Source: Aquimarina sediminis (GTDB lineage: Bacteria > Bacteroidota > Bacteroidia > Flavobacteriales > Flavobacteriaceae). Taken from it: DNA of 64,000 nucleotides. A program made the position numbers and the translations under genes. The notes under the pieces are model-generated. The model ran no database searches, was not told where the DNA came from, and saw only the letters and a program-made list of their open reading frames with translations. The stretch is taken from positions 186,001-250,000 of the forward strand of contig NZ_POYJ01000002.1 in the NCBI RefSeq assembly GCF_002895435.1, in the 5' to 3' direction. This document shows positions 36,190 to 44,786 of the stretch, in pieces (the first letter of the stretch is position 1; every line of letters starts with the position of its first letter).

Positions 36190-36567
36190 ATGGAATTAAA
36201 AGAACAAAAACAAAAAGTAGATCTTTCTTACTATTTAGGTACGTGGCGTAATTCTTATGAAAAAGCCCGGTTAATAGGTGAGTTCACTTTTTTTGAAAAA
36301 GATGGAGTAATGCAAATAAGGATCAAAAACTCTAAAGATAGTTTCTATAAGAGCAATTGGGACATCGCCCCAGTAAGACCTCACTCCTACGCCCCAGAAA
36401 TTAATGATGTAGTAGCTTTTCAAGCACATCTAAAGATGGAAGAAATGGAAGCTTTTCTGGCCATAAACGAAAATAAAGGACTACTAATTATCGCAGGTTA
36501 TTTGACTTTTGATACTAACGATGAAAGATCTGATTGCTTTGTGCGTGAATTCTTTTATAAAGTATAG
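36190..36567 (+). CDS. Lipocalin-like small protein B (paralogue of A)
   Basis: 125 aa. Residues 15-24 (YYLGTWRNSY) carry the GxW motif, and the C-terminus VREFFYK mirrors its neighbour. Between them lie alternating beta segments such as LIGEFTFFEKDGVMQIRIK. Tandem duplication followed by divergence is the simplest origin. It is 19 bp after the first copy and 6 bp before the flavoprotein gene, so co-expressed. Possibly a carrier, cyclase or binding protein for the pathway product; function unknown. Confidence 0.6.
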   Translation: MELKEQKQKVDLSYYLGTWRNSYEKARLIGEFTFFEKDGVMQIRIKNSKDSFYKSNWDIAPVRPHSYAPEINDVVAFQAHLKMEEMEAFLAINENKGLLIIAGYLTFDTNDERSDCFVREFFYKV

Positions 36568-36573
36568 AAAATT

Positions 36574-37770
36574 ATGAATAATGATATCAAATTACATACA
36601 ACCAATGAGCTAAAAGCTCTAAAAAAACTAGTATCTGAAGAATTTGTATTACGTGCAGATAAATATGACGAAACGTATACTTTTCCTAAAGAAAACTTCT
36701 TGTCCTTATTTCATGCAGGACTTAATGCCCCTACAATTTCAAAAGAATTTGGAGGAATGGGATTAGGCAACAACAAAGGTAATATCCGAAAACTCTGGGA
36801 AATGACAACAGAAATTGCAAAAGTTGATATGTCTACCGCCAGATGCTGGGAAGGACATAACAATGCCCTGATGCTATTAGACAACCTAGGCACCTATATA
36901 CAAAAGGAAAGATGGTTCTCTGGAGTAATAAACCAAGGTGATATCTGGACTGTCTGGAGTGGAGAGCCGCTTTTAAAAACTCCATCACAAAAACAGTCTA
37001 TTGGAACAATCGTTTCAAGAATTGATGGGGGATATATTCTGAATGGGTCAAAAGTATTCTGCTCTAGTGCGCCAGGGGCAACCTGGGCTAATCTATTAGT
37101 AAATATAGACGGTCCTGGTGGTGCTCGCCATGCCGAAGGTTCACCAGAATCTGTAATAATGCTTGCTTGTGATCTTTCTAATCCTTCCGTTTCTTTTGAT
37201 GATTCCTGGTGGAAACCCATGGGCATGAGAGGATCAGTAAGCTATAAAGTACATTTTGATAATACTTTTATACCCTATGAAAATCAAATTGGAAAACCAG
37301 GGCAATTTTTACTTGAAGATTGGCAAACAAGATGGATTCCTCAGTATGCCGCTACTTTTTTGGGTGGTGCAGAGGCAGCTTATGAATATACGCTAAATCA
37401 CATACAGAACCAACATAGACAGAGTGATCCTTTTATCCAACACCGCATTGGAAAAATGGCTATTAATATCCAATCGGCTCGCATGTGGCTAGATCACGCT
37501 GCTAAATTATGGGATGATAACCAAATAAGCTCGGCTCAAAGTATGGGCAATATGGTACGTTATCAAGTCGAACAATTAGCTACAGAAACAGTGGATTATG
37601 CAATTCATTCATGCGGAGCCAGATCTTTAATCAAACCCAGCCCTCTTGAACGAATTGTAAGAGACCTAACCTTATACACACGACATGATAATGATGATCA
37701 ATTATTAGCAACTATAGGAAAATCTCAACTTGGTGAACTACATGATCAATCCTTTTTCAAAACAAAATAA
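36574..37770 (+). CDS. Acyl-CoA dehydrogenase-fold flavoprotein (possible class D monooxygenase)
   Basis: 398 aa. The three-part acyl-CoA dehydrogenase fold is visible: an N-terminal helical domain (1-120, KEFGGMGLGNN), a middle beta domain with WTVWSGEP and GGYILNGSKVFCSSAPGATW (about 125-240), and a C-terminal helical domain (from RWIPQYAATFLGGAEAAYEY). The usual catalytic Glu of dehydrogenases is not evident. The sequence resembles the SfnB/DszC and sugar N-oxygenase (class D flavin monooxygenase) branch, which uses reduced flavin and O2. The FMN reductase encoded at the end of the run could supply it. Exact substrate unknown. Confidence 0.8.
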   Translation: MNNDIKLHTTNELKALKKLVSEEFVLRADKYDETYTFPKENFLSLFHAGLNAPTISKEFGGMGLGNNKGNIRKLWEMTTEIAKVDMSTARCWEGHNNALMLLDNLGTYIQKERWFSGVINQGDIWTVWSGEPLLKTPSQKQSIGTIVSRIDGGYILNGSKVFCSSAPGATWANLLVNIDGPGGARHAEGSPESVIMLACDLSNPSVSFDDSWWKPMGMRGSVSYKVHFDNTFIPYENQIGKPGQFLLEDWQTRWIPQYAATFLGGAEAAYEYTLNHIQNQHRQSDPFIQHRIGKMAINIQSARMWLDHAAKLWDDNQISSAQSMGNMVRYQVEQLATETVDYAIHSCGARSLIKPSPLERIVRDLTLYTRHDNDDQLLATIGKSQLGELHDQSFFKTK

Positions 37771-37772
37771 CA

Positions 37773-39272
37773 ATGAAAAAAAATACTAACAAGCGAAAAC
37801 TTAATATTTGGGGACTGGCATTTGGGTATTTTGCCTTTTATATCCCTTATAGTGGTATGACAAAAGTTTTGTCCAAAGGATATTTCTCTGATACAGCCGC
37901 CCCTATATCTGGTTTGGAATTACTTCCTATGGTTTTATTAGGGACTGTTATCGGTTTTTTAATCATTTTAACGGTAACAAATTGGTGGAAAAAAGCAGGA
38001 ACGATACAAATATTTGGCATGAAGGTACCATTTGCAACAAATAGGTATACCTTTTTATCTGGAGTAGCAACTGCAATCATAATTGCTACGACAACATTAG
38101 CCTATAGTTTTACTGGTATTTCAATTGTTTTTGCTGCATTATTAATGCGAGGTGGTGTTTTATTAATGGCACCATTTATTGATATTTTATACAGGCGAAA
38201 AATACAATGGTATTCATGGTTAGCCTTTGGTCTTACATTATTCTCGCTTTTAATAGTTTTTTCTGAAAAGGCAGGTTACGTTTTAAATACTGCCGCAGGT
38301 ATAAATATTATAGCATATCTCTCTGGTTATTTCTTCAGATTACAATTTATGACCCATGCCGCCAAAACCAAAAACACATCTTCAAATTATACTTTTTTTG
38401 TAGAAGAAATGTTATCTGCCATGGCGGTTATTTTATTTATTCCGTTATGCCTGGCATTGATAGGGCAAGGTGATTTTATGCTAGCCATAAGAGCGGGATA
38501 CACCTCATCTATTGCATCTGGAATGATCATTCCTTCTGTCGTTATAGGACTATTATACTCATGCCTATATATTTTTGGTTCCCGAATTTATTTAGATCAA
38601 AGAGAAAATACATTTTGCATTCCAATAAATCGAGCTGCAAGTTTACTAGCTGGTGTTTCTTCAGCGATAATTTTATCATTAGTATTTGGCACTCTGTTCT
38701 ATTCAACCATTCAGCTTATTGGTGCCGTGATTTTGATTCTGGCGGTTTTCGCATTAAGCACACCTAAGATTATTGAACTTATCAAAGGATCTATGACAAA
38801 ACAACGTACATATATTTTTGTTTGCCCTGGTAATACAGGAAGATCACCTATGGCACAAGCCATTTGTTTAGATCGTATGATTTCTCACTTAGAATCACAG
38901 TATAAAACCAATAAACGTTCTAATATCCAAGTGTTAAGTGCCGGAATTAATGGTGAGGATGGAATTCCTATACACAACGACGCTCAACTAGCTTTAGAAC
39001 ATCTAGGAATAAAAACAATACCACACAATTCTCATAAACTTAGTAAAAAAGATATCAGTACCGTTGATAAGATTTGGTGTATTACTCAAGAACATAAAGA
39101 TCTAATTACACAGAAATATCCAGATATAGAATACAAAATTAGTTGTTTGGATACAGAAGGTAGTATACCAATACCTCATGGCAAAGGAAAAAAAGCATAT
39201 ATAGAGTGTGCTAAAAAATTAGAAAAGGTTATTGATGAACTAATTCATAAAAAAGAAATAGCATTTTCTTAA
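37773..39272 (+). CDS. Multispan transporter fused to a low-molecular-weight phosphatase domain
   Basis: 499 aa. Residues 1-335 have about ten hydrophobic spans resembling the EamA/DMT transporter fold. Residues 345-495 match the LMW protein-tyrosine phosphatase/arsenate reductase fold, with a P-loop CPGNTGRS at 351-358 (Cys351, Arg357). The general-acid loop, normally DP, reads IPIPHG with Ile near residue 467, so the usual Asp seems missing. The domain is cytoplasmic by topology. A transporter covalently joined to a phosphatase domain is unusual and suggests either regulated export or dephosphorylation coupled to transport. Starts 2 bp after the flavoprotein stop. Frame continuity rules out a frameshift artefact here. 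Confidence 0.75.
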   Translation: MKKNTNKRKLNIWGLAFGYFAFYIPYSGMTKVLSKGYFSDTAAPISGLELLPMVLLGTVIGFLIILTVTNWWKKAGTIQIFGMKVPFATNRYTFLSGVATAIIIATTTLAYSFTGISIVFAALLMRGGVLLMAPFIDILYRRKIQWYSWLAFGLTLFSLLIVFSEKAGYVLNTAAGINIIAYLSGYFFRLQFMTHAAKTKNTSSNYTFFVEEMLSAMAVILFIPLCLALIGQGDFMLAIRAGYTSSIASGMIIPSVVIGLLYSCLYIFGSRIYLDQRENTFCIPINRAASLLAGVSSAIILSLVFGTLFYSTIQLIGAVILILAVFALSTPKIIELIKGSMTKQRTYIFVCPGNTGRSPMAQAICLDRMISHLESQYKTNKRSNIQVLSAGINGEDGIPIHNDAQLALEHLGIKTIPHNSHKLSKKDISTVDKIWCITQEHKDLITQKYPDIEYKISCLDTEGSIPIPHGKGKKAYIECAKKLEKVIDELIHKKEIAFS

Positions 39273-39352
39273 TCCCTACAAGCCTCATCTATATAAGTTA
39301 AGCCTAAAATCTCAAAGTATTTAAAAAAAGAAATAACCAGTACCATATTAGC

Positions 39353-40024
39353 ATGATTTTAGATACAAAAAACAATAATATAATACCAAAATTGACCAAT
39401 ATTTTAGATTCAGGATTTAATTTGGGTGAAAAGGTATGTATTGTAGCACCTGGCTTAAACGGAAAAAATCATTATAACGAAATCCCTGATGATTTTTCTA
39501 TTATTGCAGTAAACAAGGCTATTCTTATCAACGAAGTAAATCCAGATTGGTGGGTAATAGCGCATACCGATAATACTTGGTTCAACCTTCCAGACAAAAA
39601 ATTTTCTGGTATAAGAGTATATCGGGATAAGATAGTACCCTCAATTACCAAAACAGCTTTAGAGATGTCTAAAGATAAGGTGTATTATTTTGACCTAGAA
39701 AAAGAACCTTTGCAAGAAAAAGTGGTATTTCCTGTACAAGGGTGTATTCGTTACGGTGCTTCTGTATCGGCTCTATCTGTACAAATCGCCCTTAATGTAG
39801 GTGTTCGTGAAATTCTTCTTTGTGGTGTTGACATGTCTGGCAATCAATATTGGGATAATAGTGAAAATGAAGACCCTAATGTACTTCATTTACATGGAGA
39901 AACATGGGATAGTGTAAAACGATTTAACCCTTTATTACAGTACATGCGTAACAAACTTAACATAAAGATATCTACTTTGAGTACATCAAAACTGGATATC
40001 CCTTTTTATACCAAAGAATCATGA
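39353..40024 (+). CDS. DUF115/sialyltransferase-like (GT42-type) protein
   Basis: 223 aa. A Rossmann-type start (KVCIVAPGLNGK) is followed by a segment like the MptE/DUF115 and Cst-type sialyltransferase group (IAVNKAILINEVNPDWWVIAH), and a second motif REILLCGVDMSGNQYWD near residue 160-177. These families transfer sugars or act on pterins from nucleotide-linked donors. No signal peptide. It overlaps the following monooxygenase start by 4 bases and is 80 bp after the transporter, the widest gap of the run. I call it a probable glycosyltransferase with low certainty about the donor. Confidence 0.6.
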   Translation: MILDTKNNNIIPKLTNILDSGFNLGEKVCIVAPGLNGKNHYNEIPDDFSIIAVNKAILINEVNPDWWVIAHTDNTWFNLPDKKFSGIRVYRDKIVPSITKTALEMSKDKVYYFDLEKEPLQEKVVFPVQGCIRYGASVSALSVQIALNVGVREILLCGVDMSGNQYWDNSENEDPNVLHLHGETWDSVKRFNPLLQYMRNKLNIKISTLSTSKLDIPFYTKES

Positions 40025-41118
40025 TAAATAATCCCATAAGGTTTCATTGGAGTTTGTCTCAGGTAGGGGATAATTTTAGAGCAACTGGAGAACAAAAAGA
40101 ACTTACCGGTCTTTTGAATTTTGAAGAACAACTTAAATTATGCCGCAAAGCTGAAGAAAATGGTATTGACTCTATACTTATGGCAATTGGTTTTACTCGT
40201 CCTGACCCCTTATTACTAACAGTAGCCTTAGGACAAGAAACCAGTCATGTTAAGTTCCTAGTAGCGGTTAGATCAGGATTAATTACCCCTACTTATTTTG
40301 TACAGCAACTAAATACTGCATCAACACTTATAGGCGATCGTATTCATATTAATGTAGTAAATGGGCATACACCAGATGAGCTAAAATATTATGGTGACTT
40401 TAAAGACAAAAAACAACGTAATGAACGTACCCAAGAGTTTGTAGAAATCTGTAATAGGTTTTGGATGGATAAAGCCCCGGTTAATTTTTATGGAACTTAC
40501 TATCAGATAGAAAATGGAATTATTAAAACCCCATATAATTCTGAGAAAGGACGTCCTGAAGTTTACATCAGTGGTAATTCTAAACAAGCCATAGATTTAG
40601 TAACAACTCAAGGAGATTGTTTATGGAGGTTTCCAGATACTCCTGAAGCATTAGCGCCCATTATAGCACCAGTACTGGCATCAGGAAAAGAAGTTGGTTT
40701 ATTGATGTCTATTATAGCCAGACCAACTCAAGAAGCGGCAGAACTTGCTACCACAAACTTGCTAAAAAACTTCATTGGTAATACGAAAAAAGTACATAAA
40801 GGGTATAACGAACGCTACGACTCTCAAGGGTTTAAAGAAATAATAGAAAAAGCCTTTACTGATAGATCCACATGGATAACACCTTATTTATGGAATGGAG
40901 CTGTACCCTATATGGGAGCTCCGTCTATCGCAATAGTAGGTTCTTACGAAAATATTGCTAAGGCATTACTAATTTATAAAAAAATAGGTGTTTCTCAATT
41001 TTTATTTATTGGATGGCCAGATATAGAAGAAATTGAACATTTTGGACAAGGTGTTTTACCTCTTGTAAGAAAAATGGAATCGAAAGAAGAACTTAAAGCT
41101 GTAAACATAAGACAATGA
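40021..41118 (+). CDS. Luciferase-like (LLM) flavin-dependent monooxygenase 1
   Basis: 365 aa. TIM-barrel LLM class of the SsuD type: IRFHWSLSQVGDN at the N-terminus, AVRSGLITPTYFVQQL, and HINVVNGHTPDELKYYGDF (roughly residues 85-130), followed by the YISGNSKQAIDL and later GSYENIAKALLIY segments. Enzymes of this class use reduced FMN and oxygen to cleave C-S bonds or oxidise carbonyl and amine substrates. Its start overlaps the previous stop in ATGA arrangement and its stop overlaps the next start likewise, indicating translational coupling. Paralogue of the following gene. Confidence 0.88.
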   Translation: MINNPIRFHWSLSQVGDNFRATGEQKELTGLLNFEEQLKLCRKAEENGIDSILMAIGFTRPDPLLLTVALGQETSHVKFLVAVRSGLITPTYFVQQLNTASTLIGDRIHINVVNGHTPDELKYYGDFKDKKQRNERTQEFVEICNRFWMDKAPVNFYGTYYQIENGIIKTPYNSEKGRPEVYISGNSKQAIDLVTTQGDCLWRFPDTPEALAPIIAPVLASGKEVGLLMSIIARPTQEAAELATTNLLKNFIGNTKKVHKGYNERYDSQGFKEIIEKAFTDRSTWITPYLWNGAVPYMGAPSIAIVGSYENIAKALLIYKKIGVSQFLFIGWPDIEEIEHFGQGVLPLVRKMESKEELKAVNIRQ

Positions 41119-42203
41119 CACACGATTCAATACATTTTCATTGGAGATTAATACAAGGAGGAGAATCTACCGTAGCCAGTGCCACCCAAAATGATGAAGG
41201 AAAAGCAGCATTGCCAGATCTATCATTACAAAAGAGATTTTGTAAAGAAGCAGAAAAGTTAGGTATAGAATCTGTATTGGTAGACATTAATTATGGCAAA
41301 CCTGATCCTACATTATTAACACTAGCTCTTGTTAATGAAGTTAAAGAATTAGGGTTTATTATTGCCGTACGATCAGGATTACTATCTCCTACATTATTTA
41401 CCCAGCAAATAAATACACTATCCACGTTTTCTAATGGACGAATATACTTAAATGTTGTCGCTGGACATTCCCTTTCAGAACAAAAATACTATGGTGATTT
41501 TCTGTCGCACGATGCAAGATATGAACGTACAGGTGATTTTCTAAATACCTGTACTCAATTCTGGAACAATAACGAAGCTGTAAATGTAGATGGAAAACAT
41601 ATTAAAATATTAGGAGGGCTACTTAAAACTCCATATGTATCTGACAATCAAAAACGACCATTTATTTTTATTGGTGGAGGCTCCCAGCCTGCAATTGATC
41701 TTACTATAAAATATGGTGATTGTTGGATGCAACTTGCCGATACCCCTATAAAAATGCAAAAAAAAATAGCTCCGGTTGTTTCACAAGGAAAAGCAGCAGG
41801 AATACGACTATCTGTTATTTGCAGATCGACCAATGAAGAAGCTATAAACATAGCAAACCAACTTATTAAAAACACTAAAAAACATGCCAAACAACAAAAT
41901 CAATATGTAATCAAAAGTGATTCTCTATCTATCAAAGAAAATCAAATGCTTTCAAAAAATGAATGGCCAAGTCCAAATTTATGGACAGGAGCTATAAAAA
42001 CCGTAGGACCTACCGGAATAGCCATCGTAGGTAACTATGAAGAAGTTGCTCAAAAATTCATAGAATATAAAAGAGTAGGGATAACCCATTTCATTCTTTC
42101 TGGATGGCCAAAACTAGAAGAAATGAAAAGGTTTGGAAAGCATGTAATCCCCATAATTCGTAAAATGGAAAAGATCAAAAAATCAAAATTAAGCTATACA
42201 TGA
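41115..42203 (+). CDS. Luciferase-like (LLM) flavin-dependent monooxygenase 2
   Basis: 362 aa. Same layout as its neighbour: SIHFHWRLIQGGES, IIAVRSGLLSPTLFTQQI, YLNVVAGHSLSEQKYYGDF and FIFIGGGSQPAIDLT, then GNYEEVAQKFIEYK. The two genes probably arose by duplication and now may act as a heterodimer or in consecutive steps, as bacterial luciferase subunits do. The helical insertion after residue 240 is rich in Lys and Asn and differs from the partner. Starts by ATGA overlap. Substrate unknown. Confidence 0.88.
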   Translation: MTHDSIHFHWRLIQGGESTVASATQNDEGKAALPDLSLQKRFCKEAEKLGIESVLVDINYGKPDPTLLTLALVNEVKELGFIIAVRSGLLSPTLFTQQINTLSTFSNGRIYLNVVAGHSLSEQKYYGDFLSHDARYERTGDFLNTCTQFWNNNEAVNVDGKHIKILGGLLKTPYVSDNQKRPFIFIGGGSQPAIDLTIKYGDCWMQLADTPIKMQKKIAPVVSQGKAAGIRLSVICRSTNEEAINIANQLIKNTKKHAKQQNQYVIKSDSLSIKENQMLSKNEWPSPNLWTGAIKTVGPTGIAIVGNYEEVAQKFIEYKRVGITHFILSGWPKLEEMKRFGKHVIPIIRKMEKIKKSKLSYT

Positions 42204-42278
42204 TATTCCTTAGAAAGTGTAAAACAGCAATTCTGAAACCAAACTTAAAGAAATACTTCTATATAATATTACTAAAGC

Positions 42279-43241
42279 ATGAAGATACTATTAGCACGAG
42301 ACCATAGTTATATACATCCTAACATCCAAGGTACAGGGAAAAAGATAACTAGCATCCCTTCTGGAGCATCAAACTTTCAACATGATATGCTTGCCAAAGG
42401 CTTGGTAGAAAATGGACATGAAGTATTTTATTATGTAAAGAATGAAAAAGAGATGTCTCACCTGTCGGGAATCAAATTTACCAATTCCCTTATTGATGAT
42501 GTTGATATAGTACATATAAAAGCACTTGGAGAGCCTCATATCATCTCCTATTACCTTTCTAAAAACATTCCTGTACTAGCAACCAATCACGGTCATAGAC
42601 CAGAGGTAAAACAACTTTGTAAATGGATATATGTTTCTAAGACACAAGCTCATTCTCACAACGCCACTCAATATGTCTGGAATGCCTTAGATCCCAATGA
42701 TTTTATTTTTTCAACACAAAAACTAGATTATTTTTTATTTATAGCCAATATTAGATATCATAAAGGCAAAGGATTAGATATAGCATTAAAACTTGCAAGA
42801 GATTTAGATTTCAAATTAGTAGTTGCAGGGTCAAGTCCTAATCAAGAAGATATTGATAAAGTAAAAGCATTGTGTAAAGAATATAGTGCAATCTATGTAG
42901 GAGATGTTAGAGGTAAGCAAAAAGCAGAATTGATTACAGGAGCCAAAGCTCTTATTTCCCCCTCCAGATTTCCAGAAACTTTTGGTATGACCATAGTCGA
43001 AGCTTTATTCTCAGGCACTCCTGTGATTTGTAGTAGCAATGGAGCATACAGTGAGATTATGTCTAAAAAAGTGGGTTTTGTTTGTAATAGTGAAGCAGAC
43101 TATCACCATGCTATAAACTCTGTCAAAAAGATCAACCCAAAAAACTGTAGAAATTATGCTATGAATAATTTTCATTATCGCAAAATGGCTGAAAAATATG
43201 TTGCTATTTATAGAGAAATGGTATCTCTTGAAAAAGTTTAA
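42279..43241 (+). CDS. GT4-type glycosyltransferase
   Basis: 320 aa. GT-B fold: N-terminal donor-independent half with MKILLARDHSYIHPN and SGASNFQHDMLAKGLVENGH, and C-terminal half with FLFIANIRYHKGKGLDIALK. The EX7E motif is in SRFPETFGMTIVEALFSGTP (about residues 229-248), typical of family GT4. Such enzymes add a sugar from a nucleotide donor onto a lipid, protein or small molecule. The chain is shorter than the common 370-400 residues but has both halves. 75 bp after the second monooxygenase. Confidence 0.88.
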   Translation: MKILLARDHSYIHPNIQGTGKKITSIPSGASNFQHDMLAKGLVENGHEVFYYVKNEKEMSHLSGIKFTNSLIDDVDIVHIKALGEPHIISYYLSKNIPVLATNHGHRPEVKQLCKWIYVSKTQAHSHNATQYVWNALDPNDFIFSTQKLDYFLFIANIRYHKGKGLDIALKLARDLDFKLVVAGSSPNQEDIDKVKALCKEYSAIYVGDVRGKQKAELITGAKALISPSRFPETFGMTIVEALFSGTPVICSSNGAYSEIMSKKVGFVCNSEADYHHAINSVKKINPKNCRNYAMNNFHYRKMAEKYVAIYREMVSLEKV

Positions 43242-43268
43242 GTATACATTTTTACTAAAAAAGAAATA

Positions 43269-44153
43269 ATGAAAGGTAGTGATGATTTAGAAGAAATGTG
43301 GTCTATCAAAATTTATACAGGAAATTCTCCTTTACAATTAAAACCAAAAAAAAATGATACTACACCTAGTATTACAAGGCATGATGTAACCGATATTTCT
43401 GCATCCTTTGTAGCCGATCCATTTATGATCCCAGTAGATAATATATGGCATCTGTTTATGGAAATTTTGAATACAAAAACAGGAAATGGTGAAATAGGTC
43501 TGGTTACCAGTGTAGATGGTGTAATTTGGGATTATCAGCAAGTAGTTTTAAAAGAAAATTATCACTTATCATATCCTTTTGTTTTTAAAAACAAAGGAAC
43601 ATATTACATGGTTCCCGAAACATTGGATGCAAATGCTATTCGTTTATATAAAGCCATGAATTTTCCTAATGAATGGGAGTTTCAAACCAACCTTGTAACT
43701 GGTCAATATGCCGACCCTACTCTTTTTCAACATAATAACCATTGGTGGATATTTGCATCAGATAAAAAACACAAAAGTAGTACATTAACTCTATTTTATG
43801 CCAACAATCTAGAAGGACCATATGTAGAACATCCCAAAAATCCAATTATCGAAAAAAACCAGAGAATTGCCAGACCAGCAGGTCGAATAATCGAATTTGA
43901 TCATAGAATAATCCGGCTATGTCAGGATTGCTATCCAAAATATGGTTCTGCCGTACGGGCTTTTGAAATTACTGAATTATCTCCAGAAAACTATAATGAA
44001 CATGAACTGCCGGAAAGCCCTATCTTAAAACAATCTAAAAAAGAAAAGCAATGGAATAGTAGAGGCATGCACCATTTAGATGCCCATAAAACACGAGATA
44101 ATCAATGGATAGCAAGTGTAGACGGATGTTATAGTAATACTGTTAACTTATAG
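43269..44153 (+). CDS. GINT1-type five-bladed propeller protein (glycosyl transfer or hydrolase-like)
   Basis: 294 aa. The sequence matches the N-terminal propeller of the glucosamine inositolphosphorylceramide transferase (GINT1) group: FVADPFMIPVDNIWHLFMEI, then GEIGLVTSVDGVIWDYQQVV, HLSYPFVFKNKGTYYMVPET and QYADPTLFQHNNHWWIFASD. This is a five-bladed, GH43-like fold. Bacterial members accompany sugar-modifying enzymes. No signal peptide, so cytoplasmic. Its role may be sugar transfer or binding of a glycosylated intermediate. 27 bp after the GT4 gene. Confidence 0.68.
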   Translation: MKGSDDLEEMWSIKIYTGNSPLQLKPKKNDTTPSITRHDVTDISASFVADPFMIPVDNIWHLFMEILNTKTGNGEIGLVTSVDGVIWDYQQVVLKENYHLSYPFVFKNKGTYYMVPETLDANAIRLYKAMNFPNEWEFQTNLVTGQYADPTLFQHNNHWWIFASDKKHKSSTLTLFYANNLEGPYVEHPKNPIIEKNQRIARPAGRIIEFDHRIIRLCQDCYPKYGSAVRAFEITELSPENYNEHELPESPILKQSKKEKQWNSRGMHHLDAHKTRDNQWIASVDGCYSNTVNL

Positions 44154-44228
44154 AATTTATAACGATAAAAAATTCTGCACCCATCTCCATACCAAAAAAC
44201 AAATATTAGAAATATCTACAATAAAAAC

Positions 44229-44780
44229 ATGAAAAAAATAATAGTTTTATCCGGATCAATCAGAGAAGGAAGAAAAAGTCATTATGTAGCGCAATATATT
44301 GCAGAGGTACTTAGCCAAAATAAAACCCTAGCGACTACGCTTTTAGATTTAAAAGAATATCCATTACCCATTATGGAAGAGCGGATGGGTCAAGCAAATC
44401 AACTACCTGAAGGGTTAAAAACATTTAGTCATATCTTATCACAAGCTCAAGGGATAATTATTGTAAGCCCTGAATATAAAAATGGTATACCAGGGGCGCT
44501 TAAAAATTCTTTAGACTATTTAAATCCACAGGTTTTCAAACATATTCCTATAGGAATTGTAACTGTTACTTCAGGAAAATTTGGAGGATTACATTGTCTA
44601 TCACAATTACGTACCGTTGGATTGGCATTAGGTGGTATTCCTATTCCAGAAAAATTGTGTGTATCTACTGTAAATGAAGTATTTGACATTCTTGGAGCTC
44701 TACAAGATGATTCATTCAATAAAAAAACCAGAGAGTTTACAAAGGCTTTTCTATGGTATGTTGAACGACTTTCTAATTAA
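44229..44780 (+). CDS. NADPH-dependent FMN reductase
   Basis: 183 aa. Flavodoxin-like fold of the NADPH-dependent FMN reductase family: LSGSIREGRKSHYVAQYIAE at the N-terminus binds the FMN phosphate, and SPEYKNGIPGALKNSLDYL is the diagnostic motif (about residues 79-97). It can hand reduced FMN to two-component monooxygenases. It closes the run that contains two LLM monooxygenases and a class D-type flavoprotein, none of which reduces flavin itself, so it is their likely partner. It ends 6 bp from the convergent lipoprotein gene. Confidence 0.9.
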   Translation: MKKIIVLSGSIREGRKSHYVAQYIAEVLSQNKTLATTLLDLKEYPLPIMEERMGQANQLPEGLKTFSHILSQAQGIIIVSPEYKNGIPGALKNSLDYLNPQVFKHIPIGIVTVTSGKFGGLHCLSQLRTVGLALGGIPIPEKLCVSTVNEVFDILGALQDDSFNKKTREFTKAFLWYVERLSN

Positions 44781-44786
44781 AATCAT

